Positions 54,424 to 63,293 are shown, numbered from the stretch's first letter. The stretch: 64,000 nt of DNA from Candidatus Proximibacter danicus (GCA_016710885.1 JADJUC010000028.1:62001-126000); one strand, 5' to 3'. Numbers and translations: made by a program. Notes: generated by a model from the letters alone, not told the origin.

Positions 54424-55709
54424 GCGCGCAGGGGCGGGCCTATCCGCCGGCGGCACTGGCCTGGAGCATCTGGGGGCTGGGCGCCCTGCTTTACCTGATC
54501 GGCTTCTACCAGCGTGTCGCGCCGGCGGTCATCACCGATCGGCTGATGGCCGATTTTTCTCTCGGCGCGGCAGCCCTCGGCAACCTCTCGGCTTTCTACT
54601 TCTATTCCTACGTGGCGATGCAGATTCCCACCGGCATCATCGCCGACCGCTGGGGTCCGCGCCGCCTGCTGACCCTCGGTGCCGGTATTGCGGCGCTTGG
54701 CACGGCACTGTTTGCCTTCGCGCCAACCATCTTCTGGGCCAACGCCGGGCGTCTGCTGATCGGTGCGTCGGTCGCCGTGGCTTTCGTCTCGATGCTGAAA
54801 CTGGCGACGCGCTGGTTCAGGCCGGAGCAATTTGCGCTGGCTTCCGGCATAGCGCTCTTCTGCGGCGTCTGCGGCGGCGTCGTTGCCGGCGTGCCCTTGC
54901 GGCTGCTCGTCGAATCCTTCGGCTGGCGGCCGGTGATGATGGTCACTGCCATGGTTACTGCCGCCCTGTGCATCGCCATCTGGCTGTTCGTGCGCGACGA
55001 TCCGAGTGAGCGCGGCTACATCAGCCATGCGCCAGCGCCGGCGGCACACGCCGCACACCACGCGTCGGTCTGGCATGGGCTGGTGCAGGTGCTTTCCTAT
55101 CGCAATACCTGGATTCTCGTTCTTGTACCGATCGGCATTGCCGGCTCGGTGCTGACCTTCGCCGGTCTGTGGGGTGTGCCCTACCTGAAGCAGGTGCACG
55201 GCCTTGATACCAAGACGGCGGCGGCAATCACCTCGTCGTTGCTCATCGCCTGGGCGCTTGGCGGGCCGATCCTCGGCGCGCTCTCCGAGCGCATGGGAAA
55301 AAGGAAGCCGCTTTACGTGATCACGACCGTGGTTGCGATGATCGGCTGGGGCATCATCATTTTCGTGCCGCTACCAATCTGGGCCCTGACGGGCGTACTC
55401 ATCGTGTCGGGTTTTGCCTGCGGCAACCTGATCATCGGGTTTGCTTTCGCCAAGGAATCGGTGCCGGCGCGGCTGATGGGTACGGCCTCGGGTGTCTGCA
55501 ACATGGGCCCGCTGATGGGCGGCATGTTCCTGCAGCCGGGGGTGGGCTGGCTTCTCGACCGCAACTGGCTGGGCAGCACGGTTGATGGCGCGCGGGTTTA
55601 CGACGCCGCAGCCTATCAGGCCGGCTTTACGCTGATCTTTGCCTGCATCGCACTGTCGCTGGTGCTTATTCTGTTTGTCCGGGAAACCCACTGCCGGCAG
55701 GTGGCCTGA
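54420..55709 (+). CDS. Major facilitator superfamily transporter
   Basis: A 429-residue MFS permease with about 12 transmembrane segments. Conserved features are GFYQRVAPAVITDRLMADFSL, QIPTGIIADRWGPRRLLTLGA (loop 2-3 motif) and LGALSERMGKRKPLYV (loop 8-9). Start is TTG at 54420 within the rhodanese stop (TTGA). Coupling to a rhodanese could hint at transport of a sulfur compound, but this is only inference. Its end overlaps the convergent Bcr-like gene by 44 bases. Confidence 0.85.
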   Translation: MSAQGRAYPPAALAWSIWGLGALLYLIGFYQRVAPAVITDRLMADFSLGAAALGNLSAFYFYSYVAMQIPTGIIADRWGPRRLLTLGAGIAALGTALFAFAPTIFWANAGRLLIGASVAVAFVSMLKLATRWFRPEQFALASGIALFCGVCGGVVAGVPLRLLVESFGWRPVMMVTAMVTAALCIAIWLFVRDDPSERGYISHAPAPAAHAAHHASVWHGLVQVLSYRNTWILVLVPIGIAGSVLTFAGLWGVPYLKQVHGLDTKTAAAITSSLLIAWALGGPILGALSERMGKRKPLYVITTVVAMIGWGIIIFVPLPIWALTGVLIVSGFACGNLIIGFAFAKESVPARLMGTASGVCNMGPLMGGMFLQPGVGWLLDRNWLGSTVDGARVYDAAAYQAGFTLIFACIALSLVLILFVRETHCRQVA

Positions 55710-56853
55710 ACCGTCGATAAGCCAGCGTGGCCAAGCCGCCGGCAAACGCAAAACCGATCATTCCCCAGGCCAGCGTCTGCGTGCTGCCCCACAACAGCGG
55801 CACGATGAGGCCGGCGGTAATGCCGTTGAAGCCGGACTGCAGAAAGGTCTGGCAGGAAGCCGCCAGCCCGCGTTCGTTGTGGAAAGGGTCGAGGCCAAGC
55901 AGCGTCAGTGCCGACATCGCCAGCGCCATGCCGGTGGTGTAAACGAACAATGGCAGAACGCTCCACGGCAGGCCCGGAGGCATGAGCTGGCTGATCGCCA
56001 GGTTCAGCAGCGCCGCACAGGCCATCACAACATAGCCGCGACCGATGCATTGCAGTGGCGTCAGCTTGCCGGCAAGTCGGCCGGAGAACCAGCTTCCCAG
56101 CATCAGCCCGCCCATGGCCGGGCCGAACAACCAGAGAAATTCGCGCTCGGAGACACCGAGGTGGGTCATCAGGAACATCGGTGCCGATAGCACATAGATG
56201 AAGAAACCGCAGAAGTTGAAGGCCTGCGCCGCCGATACCGCCAGAAAGCTGGGGGTGGACAGCACCTTCCAGTAGGTGCGGGCGAGGTAGGCCGGGTGCA
56301 GCGACTGCCGCTTCTCCGGCGGCAGCGTTTCCGGCAGCCAGCGCCAGCAGATGCAGGCCAGGGTGGCGGTGAGCAGGGTCAGGAAAACGAAGACCGAGCG
56401 CCAGCCGAACCAGGATTGCAGCCAGCCACCAATCACCGGGGCAATGGCCGGTGCCAGGGCGAAGGTGATGGCTACGTGCGACATCAGCTTCTGGGCGGCG
56501 GCGCCGTCGTAGAGGTCGCGCACGATGGCGCGGCTGATGACGATGCCGGCACCGGCGCTGATCCCCTGCACGGCCCGCAGCAGCCATAGATACTCGATAC
56601 GGGTGGCGAAAATGCAGCCGGCCGAAGCGATGCCGAACAGGGCCAGCGCCCAGAGGATGACGCGGCGGCGACCAAGGGCGTCGGAGATGGCGCCGTGCCA
56701 CAGGGCCATGACGGCAAAGGGGATCAGGTAGGCGGAGAGCGTCTGCTGCACCTGCAGCGGCGTCGCGTTCAGGTTCTCCGCCATCTCGGGAAACGACGGC
56801 AGGTAGGTGTCGATCGAGAACGGCCCCAGCGCCGACAAGGCCGCCAGCAGCAC
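55666..56853 (-). CDS. Bcr/CflA-family multidrug transporter
   Basis: A 395-residue MFS pump of the Bcr/CflA type. Signatures are ALGPFSIDTYLPSFPEMAENLNATPLQVQQTLSAYLI, HGAISDALGRRRVILWALALF and RAVQGISAGAGIVISRAIVRDLYDG. It likely exports drugs or related compounds by proton antiport. The annotated GTG start at 56853 is probably late: typical proteins begin a few residues earlier, and an in-frame continuation (PPQTPLSDRSIAV) runs into a stop just beyond a seven-G run at 56883-56889. One extra G would link it to TTG 56899. Confidence 0.87.
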   Translation of the reverse strand: MLLAALSALGPFSIDTYLPSFPEMAENLNATPLQVQQTLSAYLIPFAVMALWHGAISDALGRRRVILWALALFGIASAGCIFATRIEYLWLLRAVQGISAGAGIVISRAIVRDLYDGAAAQKLMSHVAITFALAPAIAPVIGGWLQSWFGWRSVFVFLTLLTATLACICWRWLPETLPPEKRQSLHPAYLARTYWKVLSTPSFLAVSAAQAFNFCGFFIYVLSAPMFLMTHLGVSEREFLWLFGPAMGGLMLGSWFSGRLAGKLTPLQCIGRGYVVMACAALLNLAISQLMPPGLPWSVLPLFVYTTGMALAMSALTLLGLDPFHNERGLAASCQTFLQSGFNGITAGLIVPLLWGSTQTLAWGMIGFAFAGGLATLAYRRFRPPAGSGFPGQTE

Positions 56854-56905
56854 GGCGATGCTGCGGTCGGAGAGGGGGGTCTGGGGGGGCTTGTTTCAAA
56901 AGCGA

Positions 56906-56995
56906 TTAACCACGGCGGGCACAGCGGAAAGACGAAACGGATTTTCGCCGCCCAAAAGCCAGTGCGTGTGCTGTCTCGTGCCCTTCCGTGGTTAA
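56906..56995. repeat. Interspersed inverted-repeat element, copy 2
   Basis: Begins TTAACCACGGCGGGCAC and ends GTGCCCTTCCGTGGTTAA, a diverged relative of the element at 33510-33634. It is 90 bases long, lies between the Bcr-like gene and yifB, and is non-coding. The Bcr-like gene's start lies within about 50 bases of it. Confidence 0.75.
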
Positions 56996-57000
56996 ATTTT

Positions 57001-58491
57001 TCAATTGGCCTGCCGGCGCAACTGCACGGCCTCGGCGATGTGCGCCGCGCCGATCTGTTCAACACCGGCGAGGTCGGCAATGGTGCGTGCCACTTTCTGT
57101 ACGCGATGGAAGGCGCGGGCGGAAAGGCCGAGGCGGTTGGCGGCCTGCTTCAGCAGCGCGGCGCCGGCGGCATCCGGCTGGCAGTGGTGGTCGATTTCCT
57201 TGGTTCCCAGCCGGGCGTTCGGTTTGCCCTGCCGTGTCAGTTGCCGTGTCATTGCCGCGCTGACGCGAGCGCGCACGCTGGCCGATGATTCGCCGTCGGC
57301 GGCCTGCTGCAGCGCGGCCGCCGGCACGGCCGGGACGTCCACATTGAGGTCGATGCGATCAAGCAGCGGCCCCGAGAGTTTTCCGCGATAACGCGTCACC
57401 TGATCGGGGGTGCAACGGCAGCGGCCAGAAGAATCCCCATGCCAGCCACAAGGACACGGATTCATTGCCGCCACCAGTTGAAAGCGGGCAGGAAATTCGG
57501 CGTGCCGGGCGGCGCGGGAGATGTGGATGTGGCCACTCTCCAGCGGCTCACGCAGCGATTCCAGCACGCGGCGGTCGAATTCTGGCAACTCATCGAGAAA
57601 GAGCACGCCATTGTGTGCCAGTGAAATCTCGCCCGGGCGGGGGGTGCTGCCGCCGCCGACCAGCGCCGCCGCCGAGGCGGTGTGGTGCGGGTTGCGAAAA
57701 ATCCGTTGGCCGAACTCAGCCGGGCGGAATTTTCCCGCCAGCGAGAGTACGGCGGCGGATTCCAGCGCGGCGGCGTCATCGAGCGGTGGCAGCAGGCCGG
57801 GCAGTCGGGCGGCCAGCATCGATTTGCCGCTGCCCGGCGGGCCGGACATCAAGAGTGAGTGCCCGCCGGCGGCAGCGATTTCCAGCGCACGCTTGACCTG
57901 CGCCTGGCCACGTACCTCGGACAGGTCGGGGTGTTGCGTCACGGATTCGGCCGGCTTGGCGGTTGCGCCTGGCAGCGTCTCGTCGCCCCGCAGATGGGCG
58001 CAGACGGCCAGCAGGCTGCTGGCGGCATAGATGTCCTGCGGACGAACGAGGGCCGCCTCCGCCGCACTTTCCGTCGGCAGCACGAAGTTGCGCTCGCCGG
58101 CTCCGGCGGCCAGCACCATCGCCAGGGCGCCGCGAACGGGGCGCAGCTCGCCCGAGAGCGAGAGTTCGCCGGCAAATTCGTAGTCGTCCAGGCGTGTTGC
58201 CGGCACTTGGCCGGAGGCCACGAGAATGCCGAGGGCGATGGGCAGGTCGAAGCGACCGGACTCTTTCGGCAGGTCGGCCGGGGCGAGGTTGATGGTGATG
58301 CGGCGGGCGGGAAATTCGAAGCCGGAGTTGATCAGCGCGGCGCGTACGCGGTCGCGCGCTTCCTTGACCTCGGTATCGGGCAGGCCGACCAGGGTGACTG
58401 AGGGCAAGCCCCCGGCGAGATGGACTTCAACGGCCACCGCCGGTGCGGCGAGGCCGTCCAGACCCCGGCTGCGGACGATGGCCAGTGGCAT
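57001..58491 (-). CDS. YifB-family Mg-chelatase-like ATPase (ComM-like)
   Basis: A 496-residue protein in the YifB/ComM family, whose ComM member promotes branch migration in natural transformation. An N-terminal Lon-like domain (about 1-170) precedes an AAA+ domain with Walker A SGPPGSGKSML, Walker B GVLFLDELPEF and the Cys-containing CPCGWHGDSSGRCRC insert, then a C-terminal Mg_chelatase_C domain. In the same genome dprA is also present, so a transformation role is plausible. The stop abuts repeat element copy 2; ubiK is six bases upstream on the same strand. Confidence 0.93.
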   Translation of the reverse strand: MPLAIVRSRGLDGLAAPAVAVEVHLAGGLPSVTLVGLPDTEVKEARDRVRAALINSGFEFPARRITINLAPADLPKESGRFDLPIALGILVASGQVPATRLDDYEFAGELSLSGELRPVRGALAMVLAAGAGERNFVLPTESAAEAALVRPQDIYAASSLLAVCAHLRGDETLPGATAKPAESVTQHPDLSEVRGQAQVKRALEIAAAGGHSLLMSGPPGSGKSMLAARLPGLLPPLDDAAALESAAVLSLAGKFRPAEFGQRIFRNPHHTASAAALVGGGSTPRPGEISLAHNGVLFLDELPEFDRRVLESLREPLESGHIHISRAARHAEFPARFQLVAAMNPCPCGWHGDSSGRCRCTPDQVTRYRGKLSGPLLDRIDLNVDVPAVPAAALQQAADGESSASVRARVSAAMTRQLTRQGKPNARLGTKEIDHHCQPDAAGAALLKQAANRLGLSARAFHRVQKVARTIADLAGVEQIGAAHIAEAVQLRRQAN

Positions 58492-58497
58492 GGAAGC

Positions 58498-58746
58498 TTA
58501 CTTCGGCGCTGTCTTCTGGCTGGCTTCGAGGGCGGCAACGCGGGCTTCCAGCGCGGTCAGCTTTTCCCGCGTGCGGGCCAGCAGTTGCGACTGGATATCG
58601 AACTCTTCGCGGGTTACCAGATCCATTTTTTCGAAAACGCTGGCCAGCATGGCCTTGACGTTTTTCTCGATGTCTCGCGCCGGGCTGGCGGCGATCAATG
58701 CCGAAAGACGGCTGTTGAGTTCGTCAAAAAGTTTTGGGTCGAGCAT
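58498..58746 (-). CDS. ubiK: UbiK/BMFP-domain accessory factor for ubiquinone synthesis
   Basis: An 82-residue alpha-helical protein beginning MLDPKLFDELNSRLSALIAAS and ending with a coiled coil (REKLTALEARVAALEASQ). It matches the BMFP family to which UbiK belongs, which binds UbiJ and assists ubiquinone synthesis. ATG 58746 is chosen; the open frame to 58869 includes the porin's regulatory region. The gene is followed by yifB with a six-base gap and is divergent from the porin. Confidence 0.85.
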   Translation of the reverse strand: MLDPKLFDELNSRLSALIAASPARDIEKNVKAMLASVFEKMDLVTREEFDIQSQLLARTREKLTALEARVAALEASQKTAPK

Positions 58747-58868
58747 CACGCATGTCCTGTCTGCCCTGGCTGGCAACGAGTATGGCAACGAATCCGGAGC
58801 GGGCGAGTTTAGCACAGGGGATCGTCCCTCTTTTGCCTGCACCGTGCTGGCGCGAAGGCTGACTGCCA

Positions 58869-58885
58869 TGCACCGGGGCGGTGCA
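58869..58885. promoter_or_regulatory. NtrC-binding enhancer site
   Basis: TGCACCGGGGCGGTGCA is a perfect match to the NtrC dyad (TGCACC-N5-GGTGCA). It lies about 70 bases upstream of the sigma-54 promoter, in the usual enhancer range, and 147 bases before the porin start. It implies nitrogen-limitation control of the porin-glnK-amtB block. Confidence 0.85.
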
Positions 58886-58946
58886 GAAAAACGCTATCCA
58901 GATTTGTGCATAACGGCAACGCATTGATTTGTAATATAAAAAAATC

Positions 58947-58962
58947 TGGCACGGGTGATGCT
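58947..58962 (+). promoter_or_regulatory. Sigma-54 promoter of the porin-glnK-amtB block
   Basis: TGGCACG-GGTG-ATGCT matches the sigma-54 -24/-12 consensus (TGGCACG-N4-TTGCW) with one change. It is about 54 bases before the porin start. With the NtrC site upstream it forms the expected nitrogen-responsive control unit. Confidence 0.8.
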
Positions 58963-59015
58963 AATGCATTACTGCAAATTTTAATTTCACTAATTAACGG
59001 CATCAGGAGTCAACC

Positions 59016-59864
59016 ATGAAAAAACTGCTTATCGCTTCCCTGCTGGCTTCCGCAGTTGCGGCACCGGCTTATGCACAGACGGCTGCCCCGGCTGCAGAAG
59101 CTGCGCCCGCCAGCCCGCACACGCTGACCGCCAACGTCGGCCTGTTCTCCAGCTACCGCTTCCGCGGTATTGACCAGACCTACGGCAAGCCGGCCCTGCA
59201 AGGCGGTATCGATTACTCGCACGAGAGCGGCCTCTATGCCGGCAACTGGAACTCCAACGTCAACTCGGGCGCCGGCTTCCCGGATGGCAACCTGGAAATG
59301 GATTTCTACGGCGGCTGGAAGAAGTCCTGGGGTGATTGGGGTCTAGACCTCGGCGGCATCGTTTACTACTACCCGGGTTCCGAGGGTCGCGTCCTGGGTA
59401 CCAAGGCCGATTCCGGTGCCGTGACCAACAAGGAGCTTTACGTCGGGGGGTCGTGGAAATTTGTCTCGCTGAAGTACTACCACTCGATGGATGACTATTT
59501 CTCGCTGCGCGGCAATGGCTCCAACAATGGCAAGAGCACGAAGGGCACGCATTACCTTGATCTGTCCGCCAACTACGATCTTGGCGAAGGTTGGGGCATT
59601 AACGGCCACGTTGGCCGGCTTTCAACGAAAAACATCTCGAATGGCAGTTACACCGACTGGAAGCTTGGCGTAACCAAGGACTTCAGCGGCTGGGTGGTTG
59701 GCCTTTCCTACGTCGGCACCAATGCTGAAGGCAGCTGTTCGAAGGCCGAATTCTATTGCTTCACCAACAGCAATTCTGACGAAAACGGAACGCTTGACCT
59801 TGGCAGCAAGAGCAAGGACGCCGGTCGCAGCATCGCCATCCTGTCGGTAACCCGCAGCTTCTAA
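59016..59864 (+). CDS. TorF-family putative porin
   Basis: A 282-residue outer membrane beta-barrel with a signal peptide (MKKLLIASLLASAVAAPAYA, cut at 20). The TorF (Gcw_chp) pattern is visible: LTANVGLFSSYRFRGIDQTYGKPALQGGIDYSHESGLYAGNW and a C-terminal SVTRSF ending in an aromatic residue. It is the first gene of the sigma-54-controlled block and probably allows ammonium or other small molecules across the outer membrane when nitrogen is scarce. glnK follows after 30 bases. Confidence 0.85.
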   Translation: MKKLLIASLLASAVAAPAYAQTAAPAAEAAPASPHTLTANVGLFSSYRFRGIDQTYGKPALQGGIDYSHESGLYAGNWNSNVNSGAGFPDGNLEMDFYGGWKKSWGDWGLDLGGIVYYYPGSEGRVLGTKADSGAVTNKELYVGGSWKFVSLKYYHSMDDYFSLRGNGSNNGKSTKGTHYLDLSANYDLGEGWGINGHVGRLSTKNISNGSYTDWKLGVTKDFSGWVVGLSYVGTNAEGSCSKAEFYCFTNSNSDENGTLDLGSKSKDAGRSIAILSVTRSF

Positions 59865-59894
59865 CGCAAACCCCGATTCCAGCAGAGGACCATC

Positions 59895-60233
59895 ATGAAA
59901 CTCGTAACCGCAATCATCAAGCCGTTCAAGCTCGACGAAGTGCGTGAAGCATTGTCCGCCATCGGCGTGCAGGGCATCACCGTCACCGAGGTCAAGGGCT
60001 TCGGACGTCAGAAGGGCCATACCGAGCTCTATCGCGGCGCTGAATATGTCGTCGATTTTCTACCCAAGGTGAAGATCGAGGCGGCGGTCAAGGACGACGT
60101 GGTCGAACAAGTGATCGAAGCCATCGAGAAATCCGCCAGCACCGGCAAGATCGGTGACGGCAAGATTTTCGTCTTCCCCGTTGAACAAGTGATCCGCATC
60201 CGCACCGGCGAAACCGGTGAGGAAGCACTGTAA
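59895..60233 (+). CDS. glnK: Nitrogen regulatory protein PII (GlnK type)
   Basis: A 112-residue PII protein, the trimeric sensor of glutamine, 2-oxoglutarate and ATP. The T-loop contains Tyr51 (ELYRGAEYVVDF), the uridylylation site, and the B-loop is EKSASTGKIGDGKIFV. It blocks AmtB when nitrogen is plentiful. It is 11 bases from amtB, so the pair is coexpressed; this linkage identifies it as GlnK rather than GlnB. Confidence 0.95.
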   Translation: MKLVTAIIKPFKLDEVREALSAIGVQGITVTEVKGFGRQKGHTELYRGAEYVVDFLPKVKIEAAVKDDVVEQVIEAIEKSASTGKIGDGKIFVFPVEQVIRIRTGETGEEAL

Positions 60234-60244
60234 GGAGCGACATC

Positions 60245-61723
60245 ATGAAGCGCATTTTTGCAACACTCGCTCTGCTCGGTGCCGTGCTTGTCGGCAACCC
60301 CGCTTGGGCCGAGGAGAAGTCGGCGGCCCCCGCCGCCTCCGCGCCTGCGGCAACCGCTCCGGCGGCCGCTGCCGCCGCGGCGACCGAAGCTGTACCGGCC
60401 GCCGCGCCGGTGCTGGTGGCCAACAAGGGTGACAACGCCTGGGTGATGATCAGCGCCGCGCTGGTCATCCTCATGTCCATCCCCGGCCTGGCGCTGTTCT
60501 ACGGCGGTCTTGTCCGCTCGAAGAACATGCTTTCGGTGCTCATGCAGGTCTTTGTCACCTTCTCGCTGATCAGCGTCCTGTGGGTGGTCTACGGTTACTC
60601 CGTGGCCTTTACCGAGGGGGGTGGCTTCTTTGGCACGCTCGACAAGCTGTTCCTCAAGGGGGTCACCGTCGACTCCGTGGTGGCGACCTTCTCGAAGGGT
60701 GTGGTCATTTCCGAGTACGCCTACATCATCTTCCAGGGCGCCTTCGCGGCGATCACCTGCGGCCTGATCGTCGGCGCCTTCGCCGAGCGCATCAAGTTTT
60801 CCGCCGTGCTGGTGTTCATGGTCATCTGGTTCACCCTCTCCTACCTGCCGATGGCACACATGGTCTGGTACTGGGCGGGTCCGGATGCCTACATCGACGC
60901 TGCTGCCGGCGAAGCTGCGGGCAAGACGGCTGGCTTCCTGTTCCAGAAGGGCGCGCTCGACTTTGCCGGCGGTACCGTGGTGCATATCAACGCGGCTGTT
61001 GCCGGCCTGGTCGGTGCCTTCCTGATCGGCAAGCGTGTCGGCTACGGTCGCGAATCGATGGCCCCGCACAGCCTGACCTTCACCATGATCGGCGCCTCGC
61101 TGCTGTGGTTCGGCTGGTTCGGCTTCAACGCCGGTTCCGCCCTCGAAGCCTCCGGTGGCGCTGCCCTGGCCATGGTCAACACCTGGATCGCTACCGCCTG
61201 TGCGGCACTGTCCTGGATGCTTGCCGAATGGCTGCTCAAGGGCAAGCCCTCGATGCTGGGTGCCGCTTCCGGTGCCGTGGCCGGCCTCGTGGCGATCACC
61301 CCGGCAGCTGGCTTCGTCGGCGTCATCGGCGCCATCTTCATCGGCCTGCTGGCTGGCGTGATCTGCCTGTGGGGCGTCAATGGCCTGAAGCACCTGCTCG
61401 GCGCCGATGACTCGCTCGACGTGTTCGGCGTGCATGGCGTTGGCGGCATCCTCGGCGCCATCCTCACCGGCGTGTTCGCGGCCCCTTCCCTCGGCGGCAC
61501 CGGTGTCTATGACTATGTAGCCAACAAGGTCGGCGACTACGACATGACGGCCCAGGTGATCGCCCAGTTCTGGGGTGTCGGTACCGTTATCGTCTGGTCG
61601 GCGGTGGTTTCGTTCATCGCCTTCAAGCTGGTGGATGTAGTGATCGGCCTGCGCGTGCCGGAAGAAGAAGAGCGTGAAGGTCTGGACATCACCTCTCACG
61701 GCGAGTCGGCCTACCACCACTAA
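60245..61723 (+). CDS. amtB: Ammonium transporter AmtB
   Basis: A 492-residue ammonium channel with a signal peptide (MKRIFATLALLGAVLVGNPAWA), an Ala/Pro-rich linker to about residue 55, and 11 hydrophobic segments. Motifs include the pore-lining His in GGTVVHINAAVAGLVGAFL and the second His in LDVFGVHGVGGILG, plus the Phe gate ALFYGGLVRSKN. It takes up ammonium and is regulated by GlnK. A terminator follows the stop. Confidence 0.96.
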   Translation: MKRIFATLALLGAVLVGNPAWAEEKSAAPAASAPAATAPAAAAAAATEAVPAAAPVLVANKGDNAWVMISAALVILMSIPGLALFYGGLVRSKNMLSVLMQVFVTFSLISVLWVVYGYSVAFTEGGGFFGTLDKLFLKGVTVDSVVATFSKGVVISEYAYIIFQGAFAAITCGLIVGAFAERIKFSAVLVFMVIWFTLSYLPMAHMVWYWAGPDAYIDAAAGEAAGKTAGFLFQKGALDFAGGTVVHINAAVAGLVGAFLIGKRVGYGRESMAPHSLTFTMIGASLLWFGWFGFNAGSALEASGGAALAMVNTWIATACAALSWMLAEWLLKGKPSMLGAASGAVAGLVAITPAAGFVGVIGAIFIGLLAGVICLWGVNGLKHLLGADDSLDVFGVHGVGGILGAILTGVFAAPSLGGTGVYDYVANKVGDYDMTAQVIAQFWGVGTVIVWSAVVSFIAFKLVDVVIGLRVPEEEEREGLDITSHGESAYHH

Positions 61724-61749
61724 GTTTCCTCCCGCAGCACCCCCCCTTT

Positions 61750-61777
61750 CGGGCGCCTTCGGGCGCCCGATTTTTTT
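61750..61777 (+). terminator. Intrinsic terminator after amtB
   Basis: CGGGCGCC-TTCG-GGCGCCCG forms an 8-bp stem with a UUCG tetraloop, followed by A and seven T. It ends the porin-glnK-amtB transcript. Confidence 0.92.
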
Positions 61778-61827
61778 GATCTGTCGTATGCAGGAGTGTT
61801 GCCGGTCGCCAGCGAAATTCCGGCGGA

Positions 61828-62370
61828 TTACTTGATCAGCGGCAGCAGTGCGCGGAAGTCATCGGTGCCGGCTTTCTGCAGCCACTCGAAGACCACCATC
61901 TCGGTGGTGACGACGTGGGCGCCGGCGGCACGCATGCGCGCGATGGCCGCCGCCCGGTTTTCCGGGGTGCGCGACGAGGCCGCATCTTCGGCGAGGAAAA
62001 CCGCGTAGCCGGCGGCCAGCAGACCAAGCCCCGTCTGCAGCACGCAGACATGCGTTTCCATGCCGGTGACGATGATCTGCCGCCTGCCTGTCTGCGCCAG
62101 TTTTTCAAGGAAGCCCGGTTCGCACGTGCATGAGAAGTGCATCTTCTCGACGATCTGCGCGCCCGCCGGCAGCGGCAACAGATCGGTGACGGTAGTGCCC
62201 AGTCCGCGCACGTATTGTTCCGAAACGAACACCGGAATGCCAAGCCGCCCGGCGCTGGCCAGCAGACGCCGGTTGTTGGCGATGGCGTCGGTGCCGTCAT
62301 GGATCGCCGGCGCCAGTTTTTCCTGGATGTCGACGACGAGCAGCAGCGACTGGTTGCGATCAATCAGCAT
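61828..62370 (-). CDS. Isochorismatase-family hydrolase
   Basis: A 180-residue cysteine hydrolase. The triad is Asp14 (VVDIQEKL), Lys76 (VEKMHFS) and Cys109 (GMETHVCVLQT). It resembles the YcaC/nicotinamidase branch of the isochorismatase-like fold; the substrate is unknown, and the MHFSCTCEPGF segment is typical of a hydrolase subgroup seen in Proteobacteria. It is 44 bases from purU on the same strand. Confidence 0.88.
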   Translation of the reverse strand: MLIDRNQSLLLVVDIQEKLAPAIHDGTDAIANNRRLLASAGRLGIPVFVSEQYVRGLGTTVTDLLPLPAGAQIVEKMHFSCTCEPGFLEKLAQTGRRQIIVTGMETHVCVLQTGLGLLAAGYAVFLAEDAASSRTPENRAAAIARMRAAGAHVVTTEMVVFEWLQKAGTDDFRALLPLIK

Positions 62371-62414
62371 GGCGACCTCCTCGGTGAATGATCGGGCGCA
62401 CGGCGCCTGATCGG

Positions 62415-63278
62415 TCAGCGGAAAACGACGGTCTTGTTACCGTGCACCAGCACCCGGTCTTCCAGGTGGTAGCGCAGGCCGCGGGCCAGCACGGTCTTTT
62501 CGATGTCCTTGCCGTAGCGCACCATGTCTTCGACCGAATCGGAGTGGTCGATGCGGATCACGTCCTGCTCGATGATCGGGCCTTGGTCGAGCGCTTCGGT
62601 GACGTAGTGACAGGTGGCGCCGATCAGCTTGACGCCGCGCTCGTAGGCCTGGTGGTAAGGCTTGGCGCCGACGAACGAGGGCAGGAAGGAATGGTGGATG
62701 TTGATGATGCGGCCGGGGTACTTGGCGCACAGGTCTGACGACAGCACTTGCATGTAGCGCGCCAGCACCATGCAGTCGCCGTGCACTTCCTCGAAGATGC
62801 GCTGCACTTCGGCGTAGGCGGCGGCCTTGTTGTCAGGCATGACCGGTACGTGGTGGAAGGGAATGCCGTGCCACTCGACGAAACCGCGGAAGGTGTCGTG
62901 GTTGGAGATGACGCAGGGAATCTCGATGTCGAGTTCCTTGGCCTGCCAGCGGGCCAGAAGGTCGTAGAGGCAGTGTTCCTGCTTCGATACCAGCAGCACC
63001 AGGCGCTTCTTCATCGCCGAATCGTTGATCTGCCATTCCATCTGCAACGGGTCACCGACGGCAACGCGGAAGCGTTCGCGGAACTCGGCGAGCAAAAAAG
63101 GCAGCGAGTCGGCCTTGATCTCCACGCGCATGAAGTAGCGACCGGTCAGGTCGTCGGCGTGATAGCTCGATTCCAGGATCCAGCCGCCGTTCTGGGCGAT
63201 GAAGCCGGAAGTGCGGGCGATGATGCCGACCTGGTCCGGGCAGGAGGCGGTCAGCGTGTAGAAGCGGTCGCGGTGCAT
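62415..63278 (-). CDS. purU: Formyltetrahydrofolate deformylase
   Basis: Hydrolyses 10-formyl-THF to formate and THF, balancing one-carbon pools and feeding purine synthesis. The 287-residue protein has an N-terminal ACT domain (YTLTASCPDQVGIIARTSGFIAQ) and a formyltransferase-fold catalytic domain with NIHHSFLPSFVGAKPYHQAYERGVKLIGATCHYVTEALDQGPII (catalytic His and Asp). ACT domains bind methionine or glycine in E. coli PurU. thrH lies 15 bases upstream on the same strand. Confidence 0.95.
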   Translation of the reverse strand: MHRDRFYTLTASCPDQVGIIARTSGFIAQNGGWILESSYHADDLTGRYFMRVEIKADSLPFLLAEFRERFRVAVGDPLQMEWQINDSAMKKRLVLLVSKQEHCLYDLLARWQAKELDIEIPCVISNHDTFRGFVEWHGIPFHHVPVMPDNKAAAYAEVQRIFEEVHGDCMVLARYMQVLSSDLCAKYPGRIINIHHSFLPSFVGAKPYHQAYERGVKLIGATCHYVTEALDQGPIIEQDVIRIDHSDSVEDMVRYGKDIEKTVLARGLRYHLEDRVLVHGNKTVVFR

Positions 63279-63293
63279 GGGCGAGGTTGCCGT

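Noticed and set aside
58911..58930. Second NtrC site near TGCATAACGGCAACGCA
   Set aside because: Only partial symmetry with weak half-sites; not convincing beside the perfect site at 58869-58885.
60029..61720. 563-residue minus-strand ORF antisense to amtB and glnK
   Set aside because: Composition (His, Gly, Asp, Glu rich) is typical of an antisense shadow; amtB on the plus strand has full family motifs.
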